Part shown: piece by piece, positions 35,281-45,784 of the stretch
How the letters are laid out: each line of letters opens with the position of its first letter
Position numbering within the stretch: position 1 is the stretch's first letter
NCBI GenBank assembly: GCA_030765065.1
Contig: CM060978.1
Coordinates: 112,387,692 to 112,451,691 of the forward strand
DNA: 64,000 bases
Direction of reading: 5' to 3'
Source of the DNA: Deroplatys truncata
Taxonomy: Eukaryota > Arthropoda > Insecta > Mantodea > Mantidae
Position numbers and translations under genes: made by a program
The notes under the pieces: model-generated
What the model was told of the DNA's origin: nothing
What the model saw: only the letters and a program-made list of their open reading frames with translations
The model's database searches: none

Positions 35281-35295
35281 ACGTGCCGACATGTT

Positions 35296-35368
35296 GCCAT
35301 GGTAGCTCAGTGGTTAGAGCAACCGGACGGAGACCAGGAGATCCGTGGTTCAAATCCCGGCTATGGCA
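35296..35368 (+). pseudogene. tRNA-like sequence, probable SINE head or tRNA pseudogene
   Basis: The 73-nt cloverleaf frame has acceptor strands GCCATGG and CTATGGC (one G-T pair), D-arm GCTC...GAGC, box A TAGCTCAGTGGTTAGAGC and box B GGTTCAAATCCCGG. The anticodon stem (ACCGG against CCAGG) and the T stem are mispaired and base 33 is C rather than T, so it is not a working tRNA. Downstream TTGAATTTTTCAGTCATCTG may be the SINE body. Confidence 0.7.
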
Positions 35369-35399
35369 TTGAATTTTTCAGTCATCTGATTCTACCTTT

Positions 35400-38300
35400 C
35401 CAATCCTGTCCAGCACACAGCTTGTGTGAAAGAACAATTATTTTCAAGAAAATCACTTTAAGTATGAATATTTTCAACTGCAATATCATATTTAACCCCC
35501 TAATATTAATATCTGGAAAAAATACAGGAGAAATCTGTGATATGTTTTATTTTAAACCTGTTAATATCAGAAAGGGATCTTCCTTAGAAGTATGCTTTTT
35601 AACAGTTTGTGTAGGCGCATAGGGTTTTAGAACAGAGACTGCTGACTGAGAGCTTTACACTGCAGTAGCACGCCGCGCCAACTGATGCATTACTCAGTAC
35701 GAGTGTGATAGGCTATCACTTCCAGTGTTCAGTGTAATAAGTAACTGGAATCTGATATTCTATAAAGCCTCTCTCTGCTGTTTCATTTTAAATATTACTT
35801 TGTATTCAGCTTTTTGTGTTACAAGTTCATTCTTAGCTCTGTGATTTCTGAAAGTGCATACTGTGTGAACAGAAGAAACATAGCTATGACTATTGCTTCA
35901 ATCCATTTAATGTTTCCAAGCATAATACAAGACAGAAATCATTAAGTTTAGTTATCTGCAATATGCTTACAAACCTAAAAATGGAGAACTTAACTTTGTC
36001 ACCAGATCTAAAACTATGTGATGTGTGAAAAAAACTCTCTACAGCCGCACCGCATTGGAATCCCGCTACAAACCAAACCCTTTCTAAGTTATTTTATTTA
36101 AAATTAACTATGGAGGATCCCATCTGTGTTTTATGTAAATATTTAGAAAAACCTGCAAGAAATTTATAATTTAAACTTGGAGGTTAATAGGGATATATAG
36201 TTTTTAAATGTTTGGATTTTAAAAACTGGTGTAAATACTTAATTTCATCAATTATAATAAATACTAAGTAAAGGACTACATTGCACTTTATAACATAATT
36301 TTATCACTTACCGCTGGTGAGATATTCTAATTTAAAGGCAGAGAGATGTGCCGCTTTTCACAAGTTGGATTGCACAATATCTTAAAAAATATTGTGATTT
36401 GAAAAAAATAATAAAATAAAACATAATTCACTTTCTTTTTGTAATCCCTGGACAAAATTTGAAGTGAATCGGAGACATAATGGTCAAATTTTGTGAAAAT
36501 TTGTGCGACTTGACGTGGAATGACACATACCATATGACTGCAAGAAGGCACCAAGTGCAATCTATCTAGAACTCTTGTTAGATTGTTGCAGATGACTGCA
36601 AGAAGATGCCAAGTACAATTTCACAGGAACTCTAGTTAGATTGTTACAGACAGATTAATTGATATGAAGGTATCTCCAAAACTGATACTTGGTGTCAACA
36701 TAAATTATATGACTACAAACTTGTATTATGTAGCATATTAAGTATTAAACAAATGAAGGCATTACCTTCTGATATGTATACCAGAGATGGGTAAATCAGG
36801 GCCCACACGCATTAAGCTAGACACAGATCTAGCCTAATCTAGGTCTTAAGAAATTACAGGCTAGAGGGTTTCTTGCTTTCTATTCTAAGCATTTTTTTTT
36901 TTCCTCATTCCAGAGTACTAGTGGCTGCCATTCCCATACAAAGATCGATCAAAGACCCTAAAAGAATTTGGCAGCTTGTTTGTTATATAACAGTTTGCAG
37001 GAGTCTGTAGCTAAGGTATGCATTCATGTTTTAAAAGCCGCTTTTCCTCAAAAATTTCAAACTTTATTTTTTGTTGTTTTATGAAACCACAGTCCTTCCT
37101 CTTTAAAATAATGTAAGCGATATTTAAATATTCCAACTCTTAAGTAGACTAAAATGGATTTAAATGGTGCACTGCGCTCCCAGATTTCAGAAAGGTGGGC
37201 ATGGCAGCATATTTTGAGTTACTTTGCTCCTCGTTTCTGTGCTTTTTCTGATTCAAACCTTCCTCCTTTAAGCTAGCATGGCTTCTGCAAACACTTCCTA
37301 TGTTTTCAACAGATGAAACTAACAGCAAATGCCATAGTGATTGTATTTCATGATTTATAGGGGCTTGAAATACCACTCCTTGGAGGCCTTGTTTGTTTAT
37401 AAATACATTTCAGAACTGTTAGCATTTTGGAAGTAGTTGCGAGTTAAAATGGCTAACAAAACTAATGTTCGTTCACAGAAGAGGTGGTTTCATGGTAATA
37501 AACACTAAACAATGCAATGACAGCAATGAAAGTGTCAGATAGTGAATGCTAATAAACCCAGTGCTGCTCATTCTAAGATTGGATGGGCTGACATTGCTAA
37601 TTCTGATAGTGATGGTATTAATATTTTAATATTATTAAAATATAACATGACTTTTGTATAATTTTTAATAACAAATGCCTTCTACATTTTAAACTTTTCA
37701 AGCAAGACCTTTTCATGTTGAATACTTCTTAATTTTTAAATTCATTTTCTCAAAAAATGAAAATGTTTATGCTTTGCAATCTTCAAAACAAAAGTTATAC
37801 TAGAAATTGGACTAGAAACTTCATTCATATATCAAATTAAAGCTTAAGGAACAGCTCTTTTGTGAACTAGACCTTTTAAATTACAATGAAAATCACCACT
37901 GCTATGAATTTTTAAAATAAATTTGCCTAAAAAATGTTAATGAATTCATACAAAAAATTGAGCTGTATAACTGCTAATCATGATATCCAAAATATTCTAG
38001 TTCACAAAATAAAGCTCACATTATGGTATAAGTTAGTTAAAGAGAATCATGAAAATTTTTGGAAGTGCTAGAATGTTTTGAAAAATGGCATAACTTTTTT
38101 TTCAAATTTTGAATTTTTATCTGAAAATACTTTTTTTAAATGTTGTGTTATATATTTTTCTTAGTTAAACTTAGTGCTTTAACTGTAAAAAATTCATGGA
38201 CTTCTTTTTTGTTTTTTTGTTTATGGTCGCTTAAATAGTGAAGTCATAGTGCGACCAGCATTTTACAATTAACATAGCACATACATTATAGTTTACAGTA

Positions 38301-39110
38301 GATACAAAGGTTGGTGTTCACATTCATAAGTTAATCTCAACAATTAAATTTTTTCTTAAACAAAAACATAACTCAGTTGCAATCAACAGTTCATAAATGT
38401 TTACAGTGTTAATTATTTATATTAATATTTTAGATAAACCATAATAAAATTGACAGTTAGAGCTAAAGCCTATGGTACAGTAGTATATCCTTAAAGAATT
38501 CAAAATTGTAGAATTTCTTTCCAAACGTGAATACATACCTTAATGTCAATGTGGCATACACAAATGTGAACCTTCTCTTTCTTTGGCAGTGTTTCACTAT
38601 CGTTTTATATATCAATGAAATAAAAAAAGAAGAGAGGGAAAGGTACATACATACAGTTAGTAAGGCAGAAAGAGAAAAGGACAGGTGTAGAGAAAAAGAA
38701 AACATTATAAAATGCTTTTTTAGAAGGTGTGTGTCAAATATGGGAGAGTAAGGATGCAGAGTACATAATTTTGAGTGTTATAAGTGTGAAGAACTGAAGA
38801 GGGATACATTTCAGATCCAACAAAAAAATATAGACAAAAGAGCTGCAATTAAAGGGACATTTAGAAAAAAAAAAAAAGATTATATACATTAGGACGATTT
38901 TCTAGCAAAGCCAAGAGTGCATATGGTCGACCAACTGTAAACAATGAAATAAGCATAAGGCCTGGAGCCACTACTCACTGTATTACTTCAACTCACTTTA
39001 TGCACTCTTATATGCACTGCCTTGAAAGGCCTCGTTATAAAAGGAAATAAATTAACTCTTAAACATAATGGAATATATTATGTGTAGCTTAAAATCATAT
39101 AACTTTTGCT
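35400..39110. other. No gene recognised; one short tandem duplication
   Basis: AT-rich. A 58-bp direct duplication lies at 36534-36649. Minus-strand frames at 36327-36560, 37149-37376 and 38463-38705 have no motif. Confidence 0.4.
36534..36649. repeat. 58-bp tandem duplication, two copies
   Basis: Units 36534-36591 and 36592-36649 both begin ATGACTGCAAGAAG and end GTTAGATTGTT-CAG, with several substitutions between them. Confidence 0.8.
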
Positions 39111-39114
39111 AAAG

Positions 39115-39930
39115 AAAAAATCTGGTACATTCACATAAGCTTCTCTACCCCACTATCGTTTAGTTATGTAGCTTCTAAACATCATTCTTAAAAAAAGTTC
39201 ATTCTTCTATCTACTTCATGTTAACAGAGGTAAATCTTGGCAGAAATATTTCAGTAACATTTCATTGTAGATGTAAGAGGAAACCAAGTCAACAGATATT
39301 TAAAAGCCAGTCAGAATATGCTGGCCTTGATATTTCAGGCTTTTCCATAACAGTCCAAGAAAAAAACTGAATAGCGACACCGCTTTGAGAAAATGACAAG
39401 TGTTGAGAAATTCAAACCAATAGTAGCAGGTATCTTGGAAATTGAGATAACAGAAAAAATTATTTTAAATAAAATGTGTGATTTAAAGAAATCTATGTTT
39501 TTATGTGTAGTAGGTTGTCTATTTCTTATGGTTTACCTGTAATACAAAATTCCTTCCGAATAAGGACTTTACAGGCTATTCCCAAAAAATTCAAGACATA
39601 ATTTTAATTGCCACATAAACATCCCTAATAAATGATATTTTAATCAAAATAGTGAGCCATTTTTGACAAAATCAGAAATAACAAAACAATTTCCGTGTAA
39701 AGGGCAGTTTAGAATGAGGGGATTTTCTGAAATTCTCTGTGTCACTTCTTTAGAAGATACTATCAAACTTTTTATATTTGAATTATGCTGTTCACAGACA
39801 CACTTTTTTTTTGGGGGGGGGGGGGTTCAGGGAACCTAAGAACATGTATTTATGGTGAAATCTTGACAATGAATTTTCAGGTGGAATACAATACTTCCTC
39901 TACATAATGTATGTAGTAGAGAAAGTAAAA
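39115..39930 (+). mobile_element. ACTTTCTCTAC-family, full-span copy
   Basis: Starts AAAAAATCTGGTACATTCACA then AAGCTTCTCTACCCC; internal CAGAATATGCTGGCCTTG, TTCTTATGGTTTACCTG, AAAGGGCAGTTTAG; ends ATGTATGTAGTAGAGAAAGTAAAA. A G-run of 10 lies at 39813-39826. Confidence 0.7.
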
Positions 39931-39934
39931 AATG

Positions 39935-40830
39935 GACACTCATAAACTTGCACACATTTCTGCAAAATTAGGTGACAGAATTTATATTAACATGTATGCT
40001 TATTCCTTTTTGCTCCACACACTTTTTAATCTATAAAGTAGATAAATGTGATCTCTTCCCATTCACTCTGGGACAATTAAATTTTGATGATAAACCATTT
40101 CCAAGCAGAATGGTCTTATCAGCACTAATTATACAATGCAGTATGAAAATGTATAAGCAAATGCATATTTGCTTCAGACTGGAACATGTAACATGATGTT
40201 TCACTGCATGGTCCGATACTGTCATATTTCCAACTCAAATTCCCCTTTACAAAAACTCCTTTTATTGCAGATCCACAGTTACACACAACAGCCACAAGTG
40301 TGTTTTTCTCAGGGACATATCGCAGGATTCGTCAAAAGCACTGCAAAAGATTTACTTTCCTTGTCTCCTGTCAGTTTGATGTAATCAAAATCTGCATTTG
40401 GACAATTTTATTCATGTTGCCAGCTGAAATTAAATGGGCATTTAGTTCACCTAATTATCACTTCCCTTTGTTTATTCCAGGGTCACACTCCGAGGCATAA
40501 AGAATAGTGCTTTTATGTGCAATCTGTTGATCTTTATTAACACAAAATACACTTTTTAAAATGCAGAAGCAAATTGAGATTATCCTGAATGGTGATTTGA
40601 CAAACAAGGTTAATTATGATTACAGCAGAGCTCTTGTAATTCATTAGTATTGACTACTCATACTTTATATAATAATTGTGTATTGATACCATTTTGCAAA
40701 ACTCATCATGCTCACATATTTTTTCTTGCTGGAATAAGGAGAGAAATACATGGAGAAGACATAATATGTAGAGAATGAAAGCTACAAGTCTGATTACTAC
40801 TTCTACAATCCATTTTAGGAAAAATTAAAT
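39935..40830. other. No gene recognised
   Basis: Unremarkable AT-rich sequence between the repeat copy and the SINE; overlapping 60-75-codon frames on both strands lack motifs. Confidence 0.4.
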
Positions 40831-40837
40831 TGAGTTT

Positions 40838-41085
40838 TATTTATGGATGCTCTGTAACTACTGTGGTCCTTAGTGTCCCATTCTATGTTGGGTGTGAAAG
40901 ACCGGTAATTTTGCTCAGAGGCCTCTTTATTAGGCTTGAGGTTCTTTTACGTGCCATAAATATACAACACAGGAGCACTGGCTTTACTTCCCTTCTGAAA
41001 GAAGCATGCTAAGGATTTTTATGCCCAAAAAAATCCACTGCCCTCTGCCGGGTTTGAACCCGTGACCTCGGGAACTATTCATTTT
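40838..41085 (-). mobile_element. tRNA-derived SINE, copy 1
   Basis: About 75-80% similar by eye to 52127-52382. Common blocks: AGACCGGTAATTTTGCTCAGAGGCCTCTT, GGCTTGAGGTTCTTTTACGTG, CGGCTTTACTTCCCTTC, GCTAAGGATTTTTA. Box B is at the right end on the minus strand (GGTTCAAACCCGGC), so transcription runs leftward toward the tail sequence GTAACTACTGTGG. Box A is lost in this copy. Confidence 0.75.
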
Positions 41086-41560
41086 AGGAGAATTACTAAT
41101 CAACAGACTAGCAAAATTTGAAATACTGAGGATATTAAGAGTACTATTTTGTGCTTAATATACTGCAATATGGCAAAGTATTGGAGAAAATGAAAAAAGA
41201 AAGGAAAAAAAAAAAGCCCAAAAAACTTATTTTCTGATTTTGGTTGTACAACTAATTTCAGGTACTAGTTTTCCAAAAATACCGAAGCTTTTCTATGCAA
41301 CAATCTTAACTCTTTGTAGCCTGGAGTACCATATTCGTGACAAAGTTTTTTTTTCAGATATTAGGTTTTTTAATGATTTTTTTTTCTAATTTCATATTAT
41401 ACTAATCTTCAGCAATAAAATTAAGCTATTTGTAGCTTTTTTATATTGTAAAAATATTACATTTTATTTCAATAAAATTGTACTTGCTTTCTTTTTTTAA
41501 AGTAAAGAAGCAAAATACATGCGACTGCATCAAATGTAACCCTGCCAGCATCCAAACACG
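41085..41560. other. No gene recognised
   Basis: AT-rich sequence with several A-runs between two tRNA-like elements. Confidence 0.4.
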
Positions 41561-41564
41561 CCAT

Positions 41565-41705
41565 CAAACCAGTTATTTTACTTGGGTCCTTTACCACAGG
41601 CACATTTGACTGCAGTCACTGGGACTTGAACTCACGACGTTTAGCTTTGAATGGATGGTGAATCACTAACGATTAAGCTATTCAAATCGCTTCAGTTGTC
41701 GTGCC
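41565..41705 (-). mobile_element. tRNA-like SINE head, diverged
   Basis: On the minus strand, TAGCTTAATCGTTAGTGATTC resembles a box A region and GAGTTCAAGTCCCAG is a good box B, about 70 nt apart in total. The acceptor region is not closed. Probably the head of an old SINE whose body extends left. Confidence 0.5.
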
Positions 41706-42635
41706 AGTGAAAGGGACATAAAAGCTGGTTTAGGAATTAGGGGAAGAGCGGCATATGTGGCAAAATAATTCTGGCAATAGAGGGTTAAGTTGCTTTGTTA
41801 GCCATTTACATATCTAAGTGTGTGGTTTGAAGTGAAGTGAACAACATTTTGCTTCATTTCATTTCATTTTCTTACATTTAAAGCTCCCAGCATTTGACAT
41901 TCTATAAAAGACTATAATAAAAGTTGTGGAGCAATTGACTTCAAAAGTTGCTGCGAATGTTCTTGAATGTATAATGAAAAAGTGATCTATGCTTCTTTTT
42001 GTGTATTTTTGCAACCTTTTTGTAGTTATCTGTAGAAAATATGCATTCAGATAAAAATAATGTAATGCAATTTTACAATTTTTATACCCAAAATGTGGAA
42101 AAGCGTATGTCAGTTTTTAAACTAGCTTTAAAATGCTGCATTCAGTGTACAGGTCAGTGTAACACCCATTTAAAATATTCCAGCCAATCATTTTCAATTA
42201 TGTTGTTGAGCTTGTGAAATTTGGTTATTGTTGTCTCCATCTTATGCATTTTGAAGTGCTTTTTTTTTTTGGCAGGAAGTTTCAAATTTTGTTTGTTTTA
42301 CTACAGAATATAGAAACAGATGTAATCCTCTTAAGATGGGTTAACTGAGCAACAATTACAATAAGTTCTGCATTATCTATTGTTGCAAACAGTACATCAC
42401 AAATTCACATACCCATGTGAATGTTTTATGCCTTGGGGAGTCTCAGAAAAAATGAGGGGAGTGTACAGCTATCTCTTTCTTTCTTCCTTCATGTCCATTG
42501 GCCTTCTTAAAAAAAAAAAAAAAAAAAAAAAAAACTTTTGGGCATATTTAAATGCAAACCTGTTGCATTTTGATTTATTTGGTTTTTAAAATAATTTTAC
42601 TTAATAATTTTTTTAAAACATTAAAATATGTAATT
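41706..42635. other. No gene recognised; poly(A) run
   Basis: An A-run of about 25 at 42509-42534 and a T-run at 42261-42270. Nothing else identifiable. Confidence 0.4.
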
Positions 42636-42639
42636 ACAT

Positions 42640-43905
42640 AACTCTGCAGGCATTCCGTATTGCTGACTTGCTTCACCCAAAATGCATGTGGAGGGAGATG
42701 ACTGATCTAAGCTGTAAACCACTAATGTAATTTGTCTTTTGCTGATCCACTTCATATTCAGAAAAAAATATCAGTACTGATTTTGACACTTTCCTGGCAC
42801 ACCAGTAAAAAGACTGCATTGGTAACCATGTGTTTTTCAACTAATACAGCAAGCCTTACTAATCTCTTCAGTCCTCCACCAACACCATTGACACTGCCCT
42901 TCCCATAACCTGTAGCTAGAAAGTACCATGTTAACAGAACTTCGAACTCTTCCTGAAGGTGAGTTAAATTACATAGAGAATGACGCTGTTGAAAGTGGCT
43001 TGCTGCACCATCTGAGAAAATGTTAATTGTTGAGAACTCTGGGCAAGTTTTCCTGATTTAGAAACCAGCCTTTGAAGGAATGTATTGACAGCATATTTGT
43101 CATCTGATACATCACTGACAATTGCTTCATACCATTCCAGGACTTATCCAGGCAACAGCTGTGAAGAATTGTGATCTGTAAGGAGTTCCAATATGCCAAT
43201 TGAATTTAATTTTAAAATCTGGCAGTGTAATTTTCAGCAATATTAATCTGTACTACAATTTCTTTGCTATCTAGAGCATCTTTCTTCTCTTGAAAATATG
43301 CACACCGAGTTTTTACCAAGAAGCATGTTTTAAAAGCTGGGGTATTTTTTTAATAAGTTTTTCAAATGTTTCACAGTATTCTCCTTTAGAATTTTTTCAA
43401 TTTTTCCATCAACGGTGTTCCAAATAAACCACACTAATTCATTTGTATCATCTGTTAAGGTATTATGCTGCAGGTTTCTGATGCCACAACTATCATAGGT
43501 GCTTGATACACAGTTATTTTCAGGACTGCATACTAATGTACTGATTATTTGTGATGCTTTAGGAATATCCTCCTTATACCCACACAGAACAGTCAGTAAA
43601 TTGATGTTTTCATGATACTGGCACGAGCAGCTTTGGTGAGGCATTTCACTGACAGGAAGGACAAATTTGGGTTGTAATGAAAATAATTTTAATTTTCCAC
43701 TTTCTTATCAGAGTTTTCTTTTTTAATATCTAATATGCCTTTGCAATAGTGGTGTACATAAATCTCTTCTGAAATTTTTCTTTTTCTTCATTCTCTCTTA
43801 CTGTCACATCCTTTTCCACAGGAGCTTGCAGTGATATATCATCCCTTTTGATAATATTGCTTAATGAATCATTAATCTCACACAGAGCATTTTATAAGAT
43901 ATATG
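42640..43905 (-). pseudogene. Remnant of an uncharacterised AENY/DGA-motif protein family, copy 2
   Basis: Minus-strand frames from 43905 downward: an acidic N-terminal piece (INDSLSNIIKRDDISLQ), then CSCQYHENINLLTVLCGYKED and CGIRNLQHNTLTDDTNELVW (104-codon open frame 43644-43330), then KTRCAYFQEKKDALDSKEIV, VVQINIAENYT, YAVNTFLQRL, NIFSDGAASHFQQR, WYFLATGYGKGSVNGVGGGL and KRLVRLAVL, ending with FFSEYEVDQQK. This order is that of a widespread, unnamed arthropod/cnidarian family. The usual DFAENY Asp is Asn here, and DGxGG is NGVGG, so conserved acidic residues are gone. Many frame changes. The AENY and SDGA acids could belong to an RNase H-type fold (inference). Confidence 0.6.
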
Positions 43906-44300
43906 CCTACAGTACACTGCTTGCAACGACATAACCTGCATGTTTTAAAATATACTGTACACTTATAAAGTAAGTGTTTCTAAGAATCTAAATTAAAACA
44001 TGCTATGTTGAACTTAGTGATGCACAACGTTGGTATGTAACAGAATGGGACAGTTATTAAAAGCTTTCTCCAGTGTTATATTTTTGTATTATTTGAGCTT
44101 AGGGCGCTGTTGGATGTTTATCACATAACGTTCACTGAACATACACATCAGCATTGAATAAATATTAATGGTTTCAAAATACAAAAAATACACAAAAGTT
44201 ATATTACAGAATACAAGTATTGTTGCCAATACATAAGCCATGCTGCTGAGTTTAGTGTTCTGTGGAGAGGAAGAAGGCGGAAAAAGCCATGTTCATGTAC

Positions 44301-44824
44301 ACATAATCTCACGCAATTCTGGAATAGGAACATAACCTTAAAATGTGAATACATTTGTAATGGGATTACATCATTACTGATGAAATAAGCTTAAGCTAAT
44401 GCATCTACCACAAAACTATTAAATCATAACTTTGTACAATTCTGTGATAGGTAAATAACCTATGTGAATAAATTTCATAATGGGGATTACGTCATTTCTG
44501 TGGAAATGAACTTAAGCCTTTGCATGAACCACAAAACTATTAAATCATAACTTTGCACAATTCTGCAATAGGTAAATAATTTTAAAATAGGAATACATTT
44601 GAAATAAACTTAGCTAATGCATGTAGCACATAACTATTATATGATAACTTCGCACAATAGATAAATAACCTATGTGAAAACATTTTGTAACAGGGATTAC
44701 ATCATTTCTGATGAAATAAGCTTAAGCTAATGCATGTATCACATAGCCATTAAATCATAATCTCGCGCAATTTCGCAATAGATCAATAACCTTAATATGG
44801 GAATACATTTTGTAATATAAGCTT
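44301..44824. repeat. Satellite-like tandem repeat, ~97-125 bp unit, about 4.5 copies
   Basis: Unit starts at 44301, 44426, 44547, 44644 and 44757 (ATAATCTC/ATAACTTTG then GCACAATTCTG). Shared blocks: GGGATTACATCATTTCTGATG, ATAAGCTTAAGCTAATGCATG, CACAAAACTATTAAATC. The third unit lost the GGGATTAC segment and the last is partial. Non-coding. Confidence 0.85.
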
Positions 44825-45490
44825 ATTCAACGATCATGTGGGTTCATGTGCTAGTGTGATTGACAAACATGCTTTAAATATCCCATATTACCAAAATTAA
44901 TTTCAGCAAATTATTGGGGATTAAAAGGGAATTGCAAATGCACAATAACTATTGTGTTCTGGATTGCATAAAATAAAAATCATAAGCAACCTTTTGCCTC
45001 TGCATTTTAATAGGCTGCTTAATCACGTGACTTCACCTACCCTACGAACCCTTTCAGTTCCACTTCCAATCCTTTCCACAAACACAAGTTCCCTTCTTAC
45101 ATCCTTTCCATTCCCCTATGGAATTCGGACTTATATCTCTTCTTGCCAATCCACATATCTTCCTCATAAATTTTGTTCTGTAATGTTGGTATGGTTTAGT
45201 GGCATGACATAGCAAGGGGAGAGGCTGGCAGCAAGATTACCTAATTTTTCAAAATTATTTAAAACTTACCCTTAAATCTTTCTAAAATATAGCTGCCCAA
45301 ACACTTCTTTCAACATTTGTCACCTTGCAGTAAAATCACACTAATAGAGGTAATAATGTTCCCACTTTATACACAATTTCTCACTGGTATATTTTACTTC
45401 AAATTTAACACCTATTGTTTGTTCATTTGGTCCCACTGTGAGCAACGCTCAGGGGCATTGAACACGTCATACAATTATGGAATATACACA
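44825..45490. other. No gene recognised
   Basis: The 86-codon plus-strand frame at 44952-45212 (Leu/Ser/Pro-rich) has no motif or domain and is likely chance. Confidence 0.4.
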
Positions 45491-45494
45491 TAAC

Positions 45495-45596
45495 TAATAA
45501 ACATACCCAGCACCAAGAACTTCTTAAATAATAACATACCCATCACCCTGAACCTGTTTAACTAATAAACATACCCAACACCAAGAACATTTCTCC
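45495..45596. repeat. 34-bp tandem repeat, three copies
   Basis: Units start at 45495, 45529 and 45563: TAATAAACATACCCAGCACC-type, each followed by AAGAAC or GAACCT. Exactly 34-bp spacing. Confidence 0.85.
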
Positions 45597-45784
45597 CTCT
45601 CCACACATGCATTATTTAAGAATTAAAAATTTGCAAACCATCACCATTCTTTTTTTTTCTTTTTTTTTGTTTTCCTAAGAGTAAACATCTCAACATGTAT
45701 TATGGTAGGACAATAACAAATAAGTGTAAGTCACTATCATATGCCATCTGCCCTATGTATTGAATATTTATATATTGCACGACG

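Noticed and set aside
35296-35368. Functional tRNA gene
   Set aside because: Length and boxes A/B fit, but the anticodon stem and T stem are mispaired and position 33 is C; kept only as a tRNA-like pseudogene or SINE head.
44301-44824. CRISPR array
   Set aside because: The repeats are contiguous ~120-bp units without unique spacers, and the genome is eukaryotic.
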